Assembly (NCBI GenBank): GCA_022478985.1
Contig: JAKSZP010009486.1
Span: forward strand, 1-64,000
Reading direction: 5' to 3'
Length of the DNA: 64,000 nt
DNA from: Massospora cicadina
Taxonomy: Eukaryota > Entomophthoromycota > Entomophthoromycetes > Entomophthorales > Entomophthoraceae
The notes under the pieces were generated by a model. The model worked only from the letters and a program-made list of their open reading frames with translations. It made no database searches and had not been told where the DNA came from. How positions within the stretch are numbered: the first letter of the stretch is position 1; each line of letters opens with the position of its first letter. Shown here one piece after another: positions 22,058-33,944 of the stretch. The position numbers were made by a program, and so were the translations under genes.

Positions 22058-22998
22058 GACCTTCTCCTTCTTGTTTAACCTTCTGAATTCTTCAGACTTA
22101 TTTCCTGGCATGGTTTGATTGGTAGCCTCCTTAGCTCCTTTGTTTCCCTTTGTGGGATTCAGATTTTATACCAGATTAGACTTGAAGCTTCTATTTAAGC
22201 ATCAAATGTCGCTCCTAAAATCTTCAGGTTATCTATCATTTGAGAGGTAATTAATTCCATTGCAAACACAGAAGACATCATACAATGCAAATTGTGATAG
22301 GGCCAAAGGGCCACTTGCAAAGCGATTTTAGCATCAAAGTCGTCCAATACTTTCTCTCTGGCCAGGATCTGTAACTCCTGGTCAAACCAATCTGCGAAGC
22401 TAGCAAGAGACTCATCTTATTAGAAACTGGATTCCCATAAAAATTCCTGCTTGCATTTCGAAATTCATGTTGTATTCCAAACTCCTTCATGATGGACGCC
22501 TTTGCCTCCACATATGACCAGCTGTCCCCCTCCAGGTGAGGTAACACTAAGCTTTGACTGTCGGTGTCCAGGCATTTCATGACCGTCAACGCCTTTTGAC
22601 AATCCCCATAGCCATTCATGGTCATGTCAAACAGTCAGAAAAATTCTGGGGCGTTATCCCAATGGAACGTTGGAAATTTCAGCATTGCTCTAAATTCTTT
22701 TAAGTCATTTCTGGCTGATTCTCTTAGTTCAGCTACTCACTAACTTGTGGAGTGACTTTGGGCGTCATCTCTGAAATGGCATCAAAAGCGGGCGGCATGT
22801 TCCCTGGGGTATTCAACTTCCCAAGTATCATGCAAGGACTTCCTTCTTCAGCATCACTGGCAAAATCAGACTCACAAGCACATCTGTAAGCTTTGAGTTC
22901 CTCCACTTGTTTGATTAATTTTTTGATATCAATTTATTGTAGGGAAGGCTGACCAGGGGACGGAAACTTCCAGATGTAAACATGAAAGAAAACGAAAC

Positions 22999-24215
22999 TT
23001 AGTAACAGGGAAGGCACCCCAGAGAAGCGATGCTATCTCTTGTTGCCAGCGGGAACGCCACTATGGGAAGGAGGAGGGAACGTGTAAAGGGGCCGTAACC
23101 ATGATTGAACACATGTGGAGGAAAGGGTCCGAGTTGATGAACCAAACTGGGAACCAGGAGGAGACCAGCTGATGGCGACGCGATGGGAGGTACCCAAACA
23201 TCCACGCTTGGAAGTGGTCCACAAAATGGGACCGGAATCTTTGGACAGCTTCTGGGAGGGTGGGGGTGGAGCCTGTGATGGCATCCAAGACAATCGTGTG
23301 GATAGTCCACATGGCAATTGCGATCACCAGAGCATGGAGGGAGGGTGGGAGATGGGAGACCATAGATAAAGCAAACATATCCCTAGACAAACTGAAGGGA
23401 TGTGTCTGATCCTGGCAAAGCAGACGTTGCACCTCACGCCATATCAGTTTAGAGGCAGGGAACTTCTCCAGGCGGTGGAACAGCGTTCCATACTGGCCAC
23501 ACATGATGCAGGATGAGTGTAAAGCATTAGAGCGCTCAGCCATACGGTACACCTGCCTCAGGCAGTGCCACACATGGGAACAGATTTGAGGCTGCAACAG
23601 AGGATGGTGTGCATATTTCCAAATAGTCTTCTGGATCTCAAGGGAATAAGGGATGTCCATCATGTCCAGGTAGTCCACCCTGGATAGGACATGGGGTCGT
23701 GTGGGGATCACGCCATCTTGAATGGGTAGCCCCTATAACTCCTGTGTGAACCGAGGAGAGGGGCGGCCTCTATAGGCTGTGTGTTTACATGTACAGATTC
23801 TCCACTCAGCGCTCCGCATGGAGAGGAGGATTCGTTTGAAGTGGGGTTTAGTACCGTGAGGACCTGTGGCCCAATGGGTGGGAAGCCATATATTTCATCA
23901 AGGAGTGAGGGTTGATGGATTGGTAAGGCCCAGGGCGTGGGAGAAGTTGGAGCGGGCCGCGTGGGACCAGTGTTGGGAGGGGAGCGTAGGGGCGTTAATG
24001 GCTGCAATCCAGGTGCCCAGGATCTTGGCAGCATGGGCTTTGAAGTCAAGCATGCCCATGCCACCATGACCATGTGGGCCAAACAAGACTTCAAGCCGCA
24101 CTGGCGGTGGGCAGCCTGACCAGAGCCACCCTTGTAGAAGGGCGTACATAGATTTGAAAAAACCTGAGGAGAAGGTGATGGCGTGGGCTCCAAACCAGAC
24201 TTTGGAGAGAAGCAT
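22999..24215 (-). pseudogene. C-terminal domain of LINE-2 ORF2
   Basis: Frames 24215-23898, 24193-23708 and 23711-23061 cover the region after RT. They include LHSSCIMCGQYGTLFHRLE, a Cx2C...H arrangement typical of the cysteine-rich tail of L1-type ORF2, and FRSHFVDHFQAWMFGYLP, conserved in LINE-1 and LINE-3. No RNase H domain was seen. The last frame ends about 60-130 bp before the 3' end. Confidence 0.75.
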
Positions 24216-25348
24216 AGAGTTGGTTAAAACAACCCTGCCTGTAAGGGAAGTATTGGGATTTGAGGGAGGCGATGTGCTTCATCACGTTGTCTAGAATATG
24301 ACTTTCCATTACTGCTGAGGCATACCCGCCTGCCTCCACCCACACGCACAGATGGCGGACTGGCCCTATGGTAGGGCGTGGCGTGAAGGGGAGCACAAGT
24401 GGGTTGGTGTGGGGTGAGCAGGGAAGGCGAGCACATTTGCGAGTAGATGTGCTGGGCTGGGCACTAGTCGCTGAGGCCCAGCAGGTTTGATACCGACCAA
24501 GGAGGATGATTTCAGTTTTGGAGGCGTTCAGTGCAGCATTACTTACCAGAGAATACTCTTGGATGAGAGCTTTAAGCGCGCGTGCATCTTGATTATTAGA
24601 CACCCCGACCACACAATCATCTGCAAACGCCATCATCTTGACTGGGGCTTGGCCTGGTGCATGGAACTCAGTGAGGCGGGCATTCACGTTTCAAAGTAGT
24701 GGGTCAAGGCTGAAGTTATATAAGAGTGGACTAAGGGGGTCCCCTTGGCGTAGGCCTCTTGAGGGAGGACTACTTCCGTGAGGAAGCCAGGGACATGAAC
24801 TGCCATTGTTGCAGATTCTGTAAGCATCATTGCCCAGTTGATGAAGCGAGGGGTAAGCAGAAGTGGTGGAGGCAGGCCCTGAGGGATTCCCAGTTTACTC
24901 TATCATATGCCTTCTGTTGGTCCAAGAATACTAGTGCCCCAGAGGCTGTGGACTGGCTTGCGTTAGCCACAAAGTGCACATTGTCCCAAATCGACCTTCT
25001 GGGTATGAAACTGAATTGTTCTGGGGAGATGGTGTCAGAGGCTATAATCCCTAGATGGTTAGCCATGATTTTAGTTAAATTTTTTGTATCCGTGTTAGTT
25101 AGAGAAATGGGACGCCAGTTGGCTAGGTCTAGCTTATCCCCTTTCTTAAAGAGTGTGACGGTGAAGGCCTCTTGCCCTCCTGGTAGAAGGCGCGTATCCA
25201 GAAGGCTCTGGTTAAGTGAGGCAAGCAGCAGTGGGGATATAAATATGAAGTACTTCTTATAGAACTCATACAGAATGCCATCAGGGCCTGGGCATTTCTG
25301 TTTTGGTGCACCACAGACGGTGGACCAGAGTTTGGTCAGAGTAATCAA
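24091..25348 (-). pseudogene. Reverse transcriptase of LINE-2
   Basis: GPDGILYEFYKKYF, FKKGDKLDLANWRPISLTNT, EQFSFIPRRSIWDNV and LVFLDQQKAYDRVNW (25348-24827) are RT motifs of non-LTR elements. After a break the frame 24687-24091 gives MMAFADDCVVGV, with the FADD catalytic box at 24627-24616 intact. The frame is interrupted near 24700-24830. Confidence 0.85.
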
Positions 25349-25641
25349 ATTTATTAACTCTGGGTATTGGGAAATGGTGCGGATGTGAGTGCTATCAAGA
25401 AATTCTGCTATTTTGGCTGGCTGAATTGGATCAGATCAGTACAACTCGGAGTAATACTTTTGTATTTTGATTGCCACTTCAGCTGGTGTATCCGCGACAG
25501 AATCATCTGATCTCTGCACCTGTGTGCAGGCCATGCTCTGGCGTGGTACAAAGAATTTTAAAAAAATAAGCAGAGCATGTGCCGCCCTCTGTAATGTGTT
25601 TGGCCCTGTACTGAACACAAACCCAATGTTTGCATTGCCTT

Positions 25642-26682
25642 TCAAGCGCGTTGAGGTGGGCGGCTGCTTCTGCTTACTTCTGGCCCCATGCAAGGCTGTA
25701 TCCTGTAGCTGGAAGTTGGACTCCAGGTGTGCCAACTCTGCCAGAGCGCGCGAGATGATGGCTGATGTAGCTCATGAGCGTCGGGAGGAGAGATGGCGAG
25801 CATGGCGGATGGTATCCGCTTTGAAGGCTGACCATGTGGAAATTGGGTCCATGCAAAACAGTGTAATAACCTCTTTTGTCGAAGTTGCTGATTCCACCCA
25901 TGTGGAAAATCCTGGTGATGCAAGTTTGGGTGGGCGGAGTTTGCACCAATGCGGAGCCCTAGCCACTGTGATGGGTAAGTGGTAGGTTATTGAGACCAGC
26001 CGGTGGTTGAAGAAATCGATTTTTGATGTGTGATTGTGGGAAATATGGGATCAAAATTTCACCGGTGTGAGGATAAGGTCAATGTGGGACATGTGCCTTA
26101 ATTGGCCATTGTGGATGTGGGGGCGCATCATGTTTTTGAGCAGCGGAGCTTGCCATGGCAGCGCATCTAACAACCCAAGGGTGGCCTTTAAACTGTGAAG
26201 TTCTACATGACCCTGGGGGGCGTGGGATGAGGAAGGACAACGGTCCATGGATGTGTTTAACCAACAGTTCATGTTACCAACTACAAAAGGGTCAGGGGGT
26301 AACGGAAGGGATTTGACTGATGAGAAAAATTCCCGATGCTCTCATGCACAGGTTGGGGCATAAATGTTGACAATAGCATGCACCACGTCATCCCACAAAA
26401 ATGTGACAATGAGAACTCAGCTATCAAAGAAAGATTCTGACAATAAAAATTTAAAAAAATTATTTTTCTGAACAAGCACCCCACAGTGCTTGGACCAAAA
26501 GGATAGGGAAGGGAGGAGCATGGTTTTCCAAGCATCCTCAGAACCTCGCGGTCAGTGGGACTCATGGATGGCCAGGATGTCCACAGGTAAATTTTTTGTA
26601 AAAAACTCAGTTTCCTAGCCCAGGATGGCAAGGCCTTGAGTCCAGCAATATTCAATGTCCCTAAAGTGAAGGCTTCCCCCAA
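25642..26682 (-). pseudogene. APE-type endonuclease of LINE-2
   Basis: FTLGTLNIAGLKALPSWARK opens ORF2 (26682). LINE-1 has the same start at 29066. The later blocks ALPWQAPLLKNMMRPHIHNG (26272-26051) and HMSHIDLILTPVKF match the S/T-HIDxI motif of the endonuclease. The middle is frameshifted. The enzyme nicks target DNA in L1-type elements; this copy is inactive. Confidence 0.75.
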
Positions 26683-27318
26683 CGCACCTTAGGTGTGAGG
26701 GGGTGGGCATCAGGCCCACTAGCCTCCTCTGGATCCCCATGGGCCTTCACGGTGGTGCAGGTGTTTGCAGCAACGCTATCAGAAGATTTGTTAATTTTAG
26801 CAGACAGGTTCACATTGGCTTTTGCCTTTGCTTTTGGTTTCCCCGCTGTCAAACAAATTTTTTGCAGTGTGGAACGAGTTTTGTGCACCAACATCTGAGT
26901 CAAAATTTTTTTTCAGGTAAGTTGGAGACCAAATTGGTTCCAATTGGGGCTTGGTTGCAAAGGTTGGGTGAGATTGAGTCACCCATCGGATCCTCAGATT
27001 GGGTGTTAATTTTTTGATATCAGCAACAAACTTTCTTAAATGAACATGATCTGCTTCTTACTATGTTTTCAGGTATAGGACCTCTCAAACGAGGTCCTTT
27101 TCTTTCTTCTTCGATGAGATTACTTTGCTGAGTAACTTGTTCCTGAAGCTGGCTACATTCTCTACTCATTCCTCCACCTTGGTGACTCGTTCTTTCAAGG
27201 CTGCAAACTCCCAATGAACCGCTGAGTTTAAGGCATTCTGGTTTACAGTGGCTATCTCAGTCCACAGCTTGCGTAGCTCTTCTTTGTACAACATTTTTAT
27301 AGATTCTTCACTCAACTA

Positions 27319-27336
27319 CCCCTGTAGTGAGCACCA
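27319..27336 (-). promoter_or_regulatory. Primer binding site of Gypsy-A
   Basis: On the minus strand TGGTGCTCACTACAGGGG starts three bases after the 5' LTR end. TGG fits the complement of the tRNA CCA end. The equivalent in Gypsy-E (43958-43977) is GTTCCGCTCACTACCTGGGG, clearly related. The tRNA was not identified. Confidence 0.6.
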
Positions 27337-27339
27337 ACT

Positions 27340-27545
27340 TGTGAAAATTTACTTTAGGTTGATTATTGGCAAGCAACCCAGTAACCTTTTTACTGCACAG
27401 GTTCGATCTCCTTGTGCATTTCATCAAGTTGTATAGAAAGTATTATCAATCAATAATAGTATTGAGACTATTATCTGTAGTTAAGATTGAACTATATTTC
27501 AGCCCAACGCTCAGCCAGTATTTCCAATTAAATACAATTGAAGTT
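27340..27545 (-). repeat. 5' LTR of Gypsy-A, part 1
   Basis: Begins TGTGAAAATTTACTTTAGG and aligns with 14838-15042 with many substitutions. It is interrupted at about 27545 by LINE-1. The remaining part is 32823-33779. Confidence 0.85.
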
Positions 27546-27653
27546 TTATTAGTAGGGAAAACTTTTCACTCTCGTTTCAATCACTTTTGCAACTTATTCA
27601 ATTCAAGTCTGATTCTAGTTTGATAATCTCACAGAGGAGAATAGTCTGCGCCC

Positions 27654-28564
27654 ATGTCAGGGAGCAGTTGGGCAAGTAAGGTAAGAGGAGCAGGTGGTAG
27701 GCCCACAGCCTCAAACATTCGAAAACGCCCTGGAGAAACTGGCGGAATAGAAAAAAATAATAAAAAACTGGTGGTCACTATTTCCCCAGAAATCCTCGCT
27801 TGGCAAGCGCAATGCAACCAGTACATCAACACGCCGCACTCCCAACCACTCTCGCCAGTGGAATATGGAGTCCGTGTGTTTCTGGACATCCAACAAACAG
27901 CTTTATGGGAAAAATTTTGTGGGGATGTGCACACTTTTTCCTGACTGTGGTGTACGTCGCACCTCACTCCATGTTATGCGGTTGGCTGGACCTCAGTTTT
28001 GAAAACAAGGAGGCGGCAGATGAAGCTGCTGTGGTGCGTGTAGTGATTGACCTCCCCAAAGGGCAACGGGTCATTGAAACCAAATGCACCAGATGGATAA
28101 AATCCAACCAAATTTTCCTCACGTTTGACTTTTTGCCTACTATGGTAAAACGTGCCATTTTGGAGCAGCATCTGAAAGATGGTCTCACCGTATATGGCAA
28201 AATACAATCCTTTGAGATGCAATGCTTTACGCTGATGCCACACTTGTGCACCGGCAAAGCCATCACAGTTCTGACCCCAACTGAGGAGATTGTGAAGGAC
28301 CTAACCCAGATCCCGCACTCCACATATATCAATGTTGAAGGGCATACCACCCACCCTTTCTGGGTAACTGTGGACAGCGCGCCCCCATCTGCACCCACTG
28401 TGACACGTTCAGCCATAAGGCACATGCATGCCCCACCAAGGAGGGCATCACATTCCAAGAACACCCCTCAGCGGCCATGGCCAGCTGAGAGGCGCACTAC
28501 AAACCAACTGCAAGCACCAAAAAGGCTTTCCCATGGGGAGCACAAGGCTGCTACCTTCTGGTAA
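27654..28564 (+). pseudogene. ORF1 (Gag-like) of LINE-1
   Basis: The ATG at 27654 opens MSGSSWASKVRGAGGRP. A frameshift near 27945 moves to the frame carrying LCGWLDLSFENKEAADEA and LEQHLKDGLTVYGKIQSFEM. A second shift near 28360 leads to CTHCDTFSHKAHAC at 28390-28431, a Cx2Cx4Hx4C knuckle. ORF1 proteins of this type bind LINE RNA. LINE-4 has a related layout and its own knuckle at 62098-62139. Confidence 0.7.
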
Positions 28565-29065
28565 AACCTATTTCCCTGAAAGAGCAGAAGAAGGCCAAGC
28601 AGGCCCGCAGGGCCACGGCCAAGGAAGCGGCCAAGGTCACCACAACTATCCCACACTCCCAATGCCAGGAGGACATCAAAACCTTCGCAGCGGAAGCAAC
28701 TCAGGAATCCCTCAACCAATCATATTGGGAAGCCCATGCCAATTGGGCCACCCAATCTGAGGACTGATGGGTGACTCAATCTCACTCGATCTTTGCAACC
28801 AAGCTCCAGTTGAAACCAACTTGGGGTCCAACTACCTGAAAATTTTTTTGACCCAATTGATGGTGCACTGAACTCATCCGCACCGCAAAAAATTCGTTTG
28901 ATGTTAGGGAAACAAAAAGCGAAGGCAAAAGCCAATGAAAACCTTTCTGCTAAAATCAACAAAACTATTGATAGTGTTGCTGCAAACACCCACGCTGCTG
29001 TGAAGGCTCGTGGGGATCTAGAGGAGGCTGGTGGGCCCAGGTGCCCACTCCCTCGCACCTAAGGT

Positions 29066-29990
29066 GTGATGGGGGAAACCTTCACTTTAGGGATGTTGAA
29101 TATCGCCGGACTAAAGGCCTCGCCATCCCAGGCTAGGAAACTGAGTTTTTACAAAAAAATTTACCTGTGGATATCCTGGACATCCAGGAGTCCCACTGTC
29201 CATGAGGTTCCAAGGACAGTTGGAAAACCATGCTCCTCCCATCCCTATCCTTTTGGTCAGAGCACTGTGGGGTGCTAGTTCAGAAAAACAATTTGTTCAA
29301 AGTTTTATTGTTGGAATCCTTTCTCAATGGCTGAGTCCTCGTTGTCACTTTCTCATGGGCTGACGTGGCTCACGTTATCATCAACATCTATGCCCCAATC
29401 TGTGCACAAGAGCGTCAGGAATTTTTCTCATCAGTCAAATCCCTCCCACTACCCCCAGACCCTTTTGTAGTCGGTGACATGAACTTTTTGCTAAACACAC
29501 CCACGGACCATTGGCCTTCCTCCTCCCATGCCCCCCAGGGTCACGTAGAATTTCGCGTTCTAAAGGCCACTCTTGGGTTAATGGATGAACTGCCAAAGCA
29601 AGCCCCACTGCTCAAAAACATGATGCACCCCCACGTCCACAATGGCCAATTAAGGTCCATGACCCACATCGACCTTATCATTACACTGGCGAAATCCCAA
29701 CCTCACATTTCCCACTTCCAAACAACAAAAATTGAATACTCTGACCACCAGCTGGTCTCGATAACCTACCACCTACCTGTCACAGTGGTTAAGGCCCCAC
29801 TTTGGTGCAAACTCCGCCCTCCCAAACTTGCGTTGCCAGGATTTTCCACTTGGGTGGAATCAGCAATTTTGGCAAAAGAGTTTGTTACACCATTTTGCGC
29901 GAACCCCATCTCCACATGGTCAGCCTTCAAAGAGGAAACCATCCGCCACTCTCGCCACCTCTCCTCCCGATGCTCATGAGCCACATTGGC
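29066..29990 (+). pseudogene. APE-type endonuclease of LINE-1 ORF2
   Basis: FTLGMLNIAGLKASPSQARK starts ORF2. After frameshifts, 29365-29979 gives INIYAPICAQERQEFF, FVVGDMNFLLNTPTDHW (GDxN), MTHIDLIITLAKSQP (HIDLI) and EYSDHQLVSITYHLP (SDHxxV). These are the catalytic and metal-binding motifs of L1-type apurinic endonucleases. The first third is damaged. Confidence 0.8.
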
Positions 29991-30418
29991 CGTCATTTCG
30001 CGCGCTCTGGCAGAGTTGGCACACCTGGAGTCCAACATCCCAGCTACAGGATACAGCCCTGCATGGGGCCAGAAGTGGGCAGAAGCAGCCGCCCACCTCA
30101 ACGCGCTAAAAAGGCAACACAAACATCAGGTTTGTGTTCAATACAGGGCCAAAGGCATTACAGAGGGCGACAAGTGCACCGCATATTTTTTTTAAGCAAA
30201 ATTTTGCACCATGCCAGAGCATGGCCTGCACACAGGTGTGAAGATCAGATGATTCCGTCGTGGATATGCCAGCTGAAGTGACAATCAAAATAAAAAAGTA
30301 TTACTCCGAGTTATACCAATCTGATCCAATTCAGCTGGCTGAAGTGGCGGAATTTTTGACCAAACCCACATCTGCACTGTTTCCTGATACATGATAATAA
30401 TGAATTTGATTACTCCAA

Positions 30419-31300
30419 GTGAACTATGGACAGCCATCCGCGGTGCACCAAATCAGAAATGCCCAGGCCCAGATGACATTCCATATGAATTCTATAAAAA
30501 GTACTTTACTATATATCCCTTTACTGCTTGCCTCACTTAACCAGAGCCTTCTGGAAACGCGCCTCCTACTAGGAGGACAAGAGGCCTTCACTGTCACACT
30601 CTTCAAGAAAGGGGACAAGCTAGACTTAACCAACTGGCGCCCCATTTCTTTAACTAACACGGATACAAAAAATTTAACAAAAATCATGGCTAACCGTTTA
30701 GGGATTGTAGCATCTTCTACCAACTCCCCAGAACAATTTGGTTTCATACCCAGAAGGTGGATTTGAGACAACGTGCACTATGTGGCTAACACGTGCCAGT
30801 CCTTAGCCTCTGGGGCACTTGTATTCTTGGACCAACAGAAGGCCTATGATAGAGTAAATTGGGAATAACTCAGGGCCTGCCTCCATCAATTCCGCTTACC
30901 CCCTCGCTTCATCAACTGGGTAATGCTGCTCACGGAAGCTGCAACAATGGCAGTGCGTGGCCCTGGCTTCCTAACAGAAGTAGTCCGCCCTCAAAGGGGC
31001 TTACGACAAGGGGACCCCCTTAGCCCACTCTTATACAACTTCAGCCTTGACCCACTACTTCAAAACGTGAATGCCCAACTCACTGAGGTCCATGTACCAG
31101 GCCAAGCCCCAGTCAAGATGATGGCGTTTGCAGATGACTGTGTGGTTGGGGTGTCTAATAATAAAGATGCACGTGCACTTGAAGCTCTCATCCAGGAGTA
31201 TTCCCGGGTAAGTAATGCTGTACTGAACGCTTCCAAAACCGAAATCATCCTCCTTGGTCGGTATCAAACCTGCTGGGCCTCAGCAACCAGTGCCCAGCAT
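30419..31300 (+). pseudogene. Reverse transcriptase of LINE-1
   Basis: FKKGDKLDLTNWRPISLTNT, then EQFGFIPRRWI ending in a stop. The frame reopens at 30923 with QRGLRQGDPLSPLLYNFSLD and MMAFADDCVVGVSNNKDA. FADD lies at 31127-31138. Between 30767 and 30923 LVFLDQQKAYDRVNW-like text is interrupted by stops. RT for target-primed reverse transcription; inactive as it stands. Confidence 0.85.
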
Positions 31301-32756
31301 GGCCCATCTGCTCGCACACGTGCTCGCCCTCCCAGCTCACCCCACACCGCCCCACTAGTGCTCCCCTTTTTGCCACGCCCTACCATAGGGCCGGTCCGCC
31401 ATCTGGGCGTGTGGGTGGAGGCAGGCGGGTACGCATCAGCAGTAATGGAAAGTCGTATTCTAAACAACGTGACGAAGCACATCGCCTCCCTCAGAGCCCA
31501 CCCTACTTCCCTTACTGGCAGGGTTGTTTTAGCCAACTCTATGATCATCTCCAAAGTCTGGTTTGGAGCCCACGCCATCCCCTTCTCCCCAAGCTTTTTC
31601 AAATCCTTGTATGCCCTTCTGCAAGGATGGCTTTGGTCAGGCCACCCACCACCAGTACGGCTAGAGGTCATGTTTGGCCCTCATCATCATGGTGGCATGG
31701 TCCTGCTTGACATCAAAGCCCATGCTGCCAAGATCCTGGGCACCTGGATTGCAGCCATCACCGCCCCTATGCTCCCCTCCCAACACTGGTCCCACGCAGC
31801 CCGCTCCAACTTCTCCCGCGCCTTGGGGCTTAATAATCCATTGAACCCTCACTCCTTGATGAAATACCTGGCTTCACACCCATCAGCCACAGGTCCTCAC
31901 GGAACTATAACCCGCTACAAACGAATCCCCCTCTCCATGCGGAGCGCTGAGTGGAGAACTTGTATTAGCGGACACACAGCCCAGAGAGGCCGCCCCTCTC
32001 CTCAGCTCACACAGGAGGTACAGGGGCTACCCATTCAAGATGGCGTGATCCCCACACGACCCCATGTCCTATCTAGGGTAGATTACCTGGACATGATGGA
32101 CATCCCTTACTCCATTGAGACTCAGAAGATTATTTGGAAATATGCACACCATCCTCTGCTGCAGCCTCAAATCTGTTCCCATGTGTGGCGCTGCCTGAGG
32201 CAGGTGTACCGTATGGCTGAGCGCTCTAATGCTTTACACTCATCCTGCGTCATGTGTGTCCAGTATGGAACGCTGTTCCACCGCCTGGAGAAGCGTCCTA
32301 CCTCTTAGTGATATGGCGCAAAGTTCAACGTCTGCTTGGCCAGGATCAAACACATCCCTTCAGTCTATAAAGAGATATGTTTGCTTTATCAATAGCTTCC
32401 CCCCTTCCACCCTCCCTCCGTGCTCTGGTGGTTGCAATCGCCATGTGGACTTTTCCACACGATTGTCTTGGATGCCATCGCAGGCTCCACCACCACCCTC
32501 CCAGAAGCTGTCCACAGATTCCGGTCTCATTTGGTGGACCACTTTCAGGCGTGGATATTTGGATACCTCCCACTGTGTCGCCGACAGCTGGTCTCCTCCT
32601 ATTTCCCATTTTGGTTCATCAAATCAGACCCCTTCCTCCACATGTGTTCAATCATGGTTACGGCCCCTTCACACGTTCCCTCCCCTCCCCATAGTGGCGT
32701 TCCCGCTGGCAACAAGAGATAGCATCGCTTCTCTGGGGTGCCTTCCCTGTTACTAA
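31301..32756 (+). pseudogene. C-terminal domain of LINE-1 ORF2
   Basis: The frame that starts at 30923 stays open to 32308 (461 codons), passing PTIGPVRHLGVWVEAGGYAS, FGAHAIPFSPSFFKSLYALL, SRVDYLDMMDIPYSIETQK and SSCVMCVQYGTLFHRLEK (cysteine-rich tail). 32229-32756 continues in other frames to the conserved end (ASLGCLPCY). Confidence 0.75.
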
Positions 32757-32822
32757 GTTTTGTTTTTTTCAGGTCAAATTCGGAAGTGTCCGTCCCATGG
32801 TCAGCCTTCCTCGCAATTAATT

Positions 32823-33779
32823 TACCATTAAAAGTTGTACTTGTAGGGATTCGTTCCCTATGCTCTTGTCCACCTGATCTTTGCTAAGATACCCCAGTGA
32901 CAGTCTCTCTTGGCCCAACACACAGTCAGCAGCTATCCCTGATTGTAATTCCTTCTTCTCTAGATCCCCACTTGGATCTTTATTATTCTCTCTGAGAGTC
33001 TTCCAATTATTGCCCTCTGCAATAATATCCTTAAGATAGAACAACACAATAGAATCTGATAGTCTAACTATACACTAAATTGATAATGTAACTATTGTAA
33101 ACAGTGTTCTCATCAATAATGTTCCTGTAGATAATGTTTTTTTATTATAGCAAATACTAGGGAATTATATAGTGGGGTATTCAGCTGTCTAACCCTCAGT
33201 TGACACCTCTTTGATGAAATGGCAGCTATTGCCATTAAATCACCCATCCTCATCAGCAGTAATGGTCTTCCCCATCCTGGCTAGGATTCTGTTATTGGAC
33301 ATCTTCAAGACCTTAAACAGAAAGAGTCAGAAAACGTGTCCCTAACTTTTTCCTCTCTATCTAAGAGAACCAACCATAATTAGCTAGCGACCTGCTTAGG
33401 TAATGGAACTTATTACCCATTATGGCAGGTCACTCACCAACCGATTGATTTGCTAGTTGCAGGTGGCATCACTTGCCTTGCAACTTACTATTCATTCCAA
33501 ATCAGTTGGTGATGAAACCTGACTGATACTAATTGGTACACCTGATAGTTAATCACTATCAGACGCCCTATTTCATCAGCAACTCTGACTGATGAGATCT
33601 TAAGTATTCATCCAGATCAATCCCTGACGGATATGACCAGGTGAATATCCCAAGATCCCCCAAACGTAGTTCCTCTGAAACTTGGCCAACCAATTTCTGA
33701 TTCACTTTGCCTTAGGGATTTTTTCCCTAGTGATACCAGGTAATCTAGCAGGCTGGGAATATGGGCAAATATCCCAACA
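32823..33779 (-). repeat. 5' LTR of Gypsy-A, part 2
   Basis: Nearly identical to 15043-15987 of the 3' LTR and ends ATATCCCAACA. GGTGT follows (33780-33784), matching the duplication before 14838. Confidence 0.9.
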
Positions 33780-33944
33780 GGTGTCATCCCCTCATCAAAT
33801 TCTTGCTCAATATTGTCCAGGATGATTTCTGACAAAATAAACTAAAGCTTTAGTCAGCAACTATCACTGAGATTTATGATTGTAACCACCAATTGTCAAA
33901 TTAATTAATCAGTTAATGGGATGGATAAAGTAGTCAAATGAAAT

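Larger units (their letters stand above)
22932..27005 (-). mobile_element. LINE-2: 5'-truncated non-LTR retrotransposon
   Basis: TTAATTTTTTGATATCA occurs at 22915-22931 and 27006-27022, a perfect 17-bp target duplication. The 4074-bp element reads on the minus strand as endonuclease, RT and C-terminal domain, and ends with a 3' segment CCTGGTCAGCCTTCC also found at the ends of LINE-1 and LINE-4. Its 5' end corresponds to 28749 of LINE-1, so ORF1 is absent. It lies in gag of Gypsy-A. Many frameshifts. Confidence 0.9.
22058..27294 (-). pseudogene. gag of Gypsy-A, split by LINE-2
   Basis: The start ATG at 27294 opens LYKEELRKLWTEIATVNQNA, a coiled-coil-like N-terminus that runs into a stop after about 42 codons. 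Toward the LINE-2 target site the frame resumes as FVADIKKL, and on the far side (22914 downward) continues QVEELKAYRCACESDFASD. The capsid-like part is at 22625-22278 with VMKCLDTDSQSLVLPHLEGD and SWSYVEAKASIMKEF. This capsid resembles 47023-47204 of Gypsy-E. Several stops make it non-functional. Confidence 0.65.
27546..32822 (+). mobile_element. LINE-1: near full-length non-LTR retrotransposon
   Basis: The plus strand carries an ORF1 with CCHC knuckle (27654-28564), ORF2 endonuclease (29066-29990), RT (30419-31300), cysteine-rich C-terminus, and a 3' end GGTCAGCCTTCCTCGCAATT. The flanks TACAATTGAAGTT (27533-27545) and TACCATTAAAAGTT (32823-32836) form an imperfect target duplication; the left border could lie up to 15 bp further right. 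It interrupts the Gypsy-A 5' LTR. Many frames are broken, though long ones survive (30923-32308). Confidence 0.85.
14838..33779 (-). mobile_element. Gypsy-A: complete LTR retrotransposon with two LINE insertions
   Basis: The LTRs lie at 14838-15987 and at 27340 to 33779 (the latter interrupted by LINE-1). Both begin TGT and end ACA. The element is flanked by GGTGT at 14833-14837 and 33780-33784. Minus-strand order is 5' LTR, primer site, gag (split by LINE-2), zinc knuckle, protease, RT, RNase H, integrase, 3' region with an opposite-strand frame, 3' LTR. Without the LINEs the element is about 9.6 kb. The order protease-RT-RNase H-integrase is that of Ty3/gypsy. All coding parts are broken. 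Confidence 0.9.

Noticed and set aside
23866..24119. Plus-strand frames across LINE-2
   Set aside because: Antisense shadows of the LINE-2 ORF2 C-terminal domain, whose minus-strand text aligns with LINE-1.
27964..28464. 166-codon minus-strand frame
   Set aside because: Antisense to LINE-1 ORF1; the plus strand carries the CCHC knuckle.
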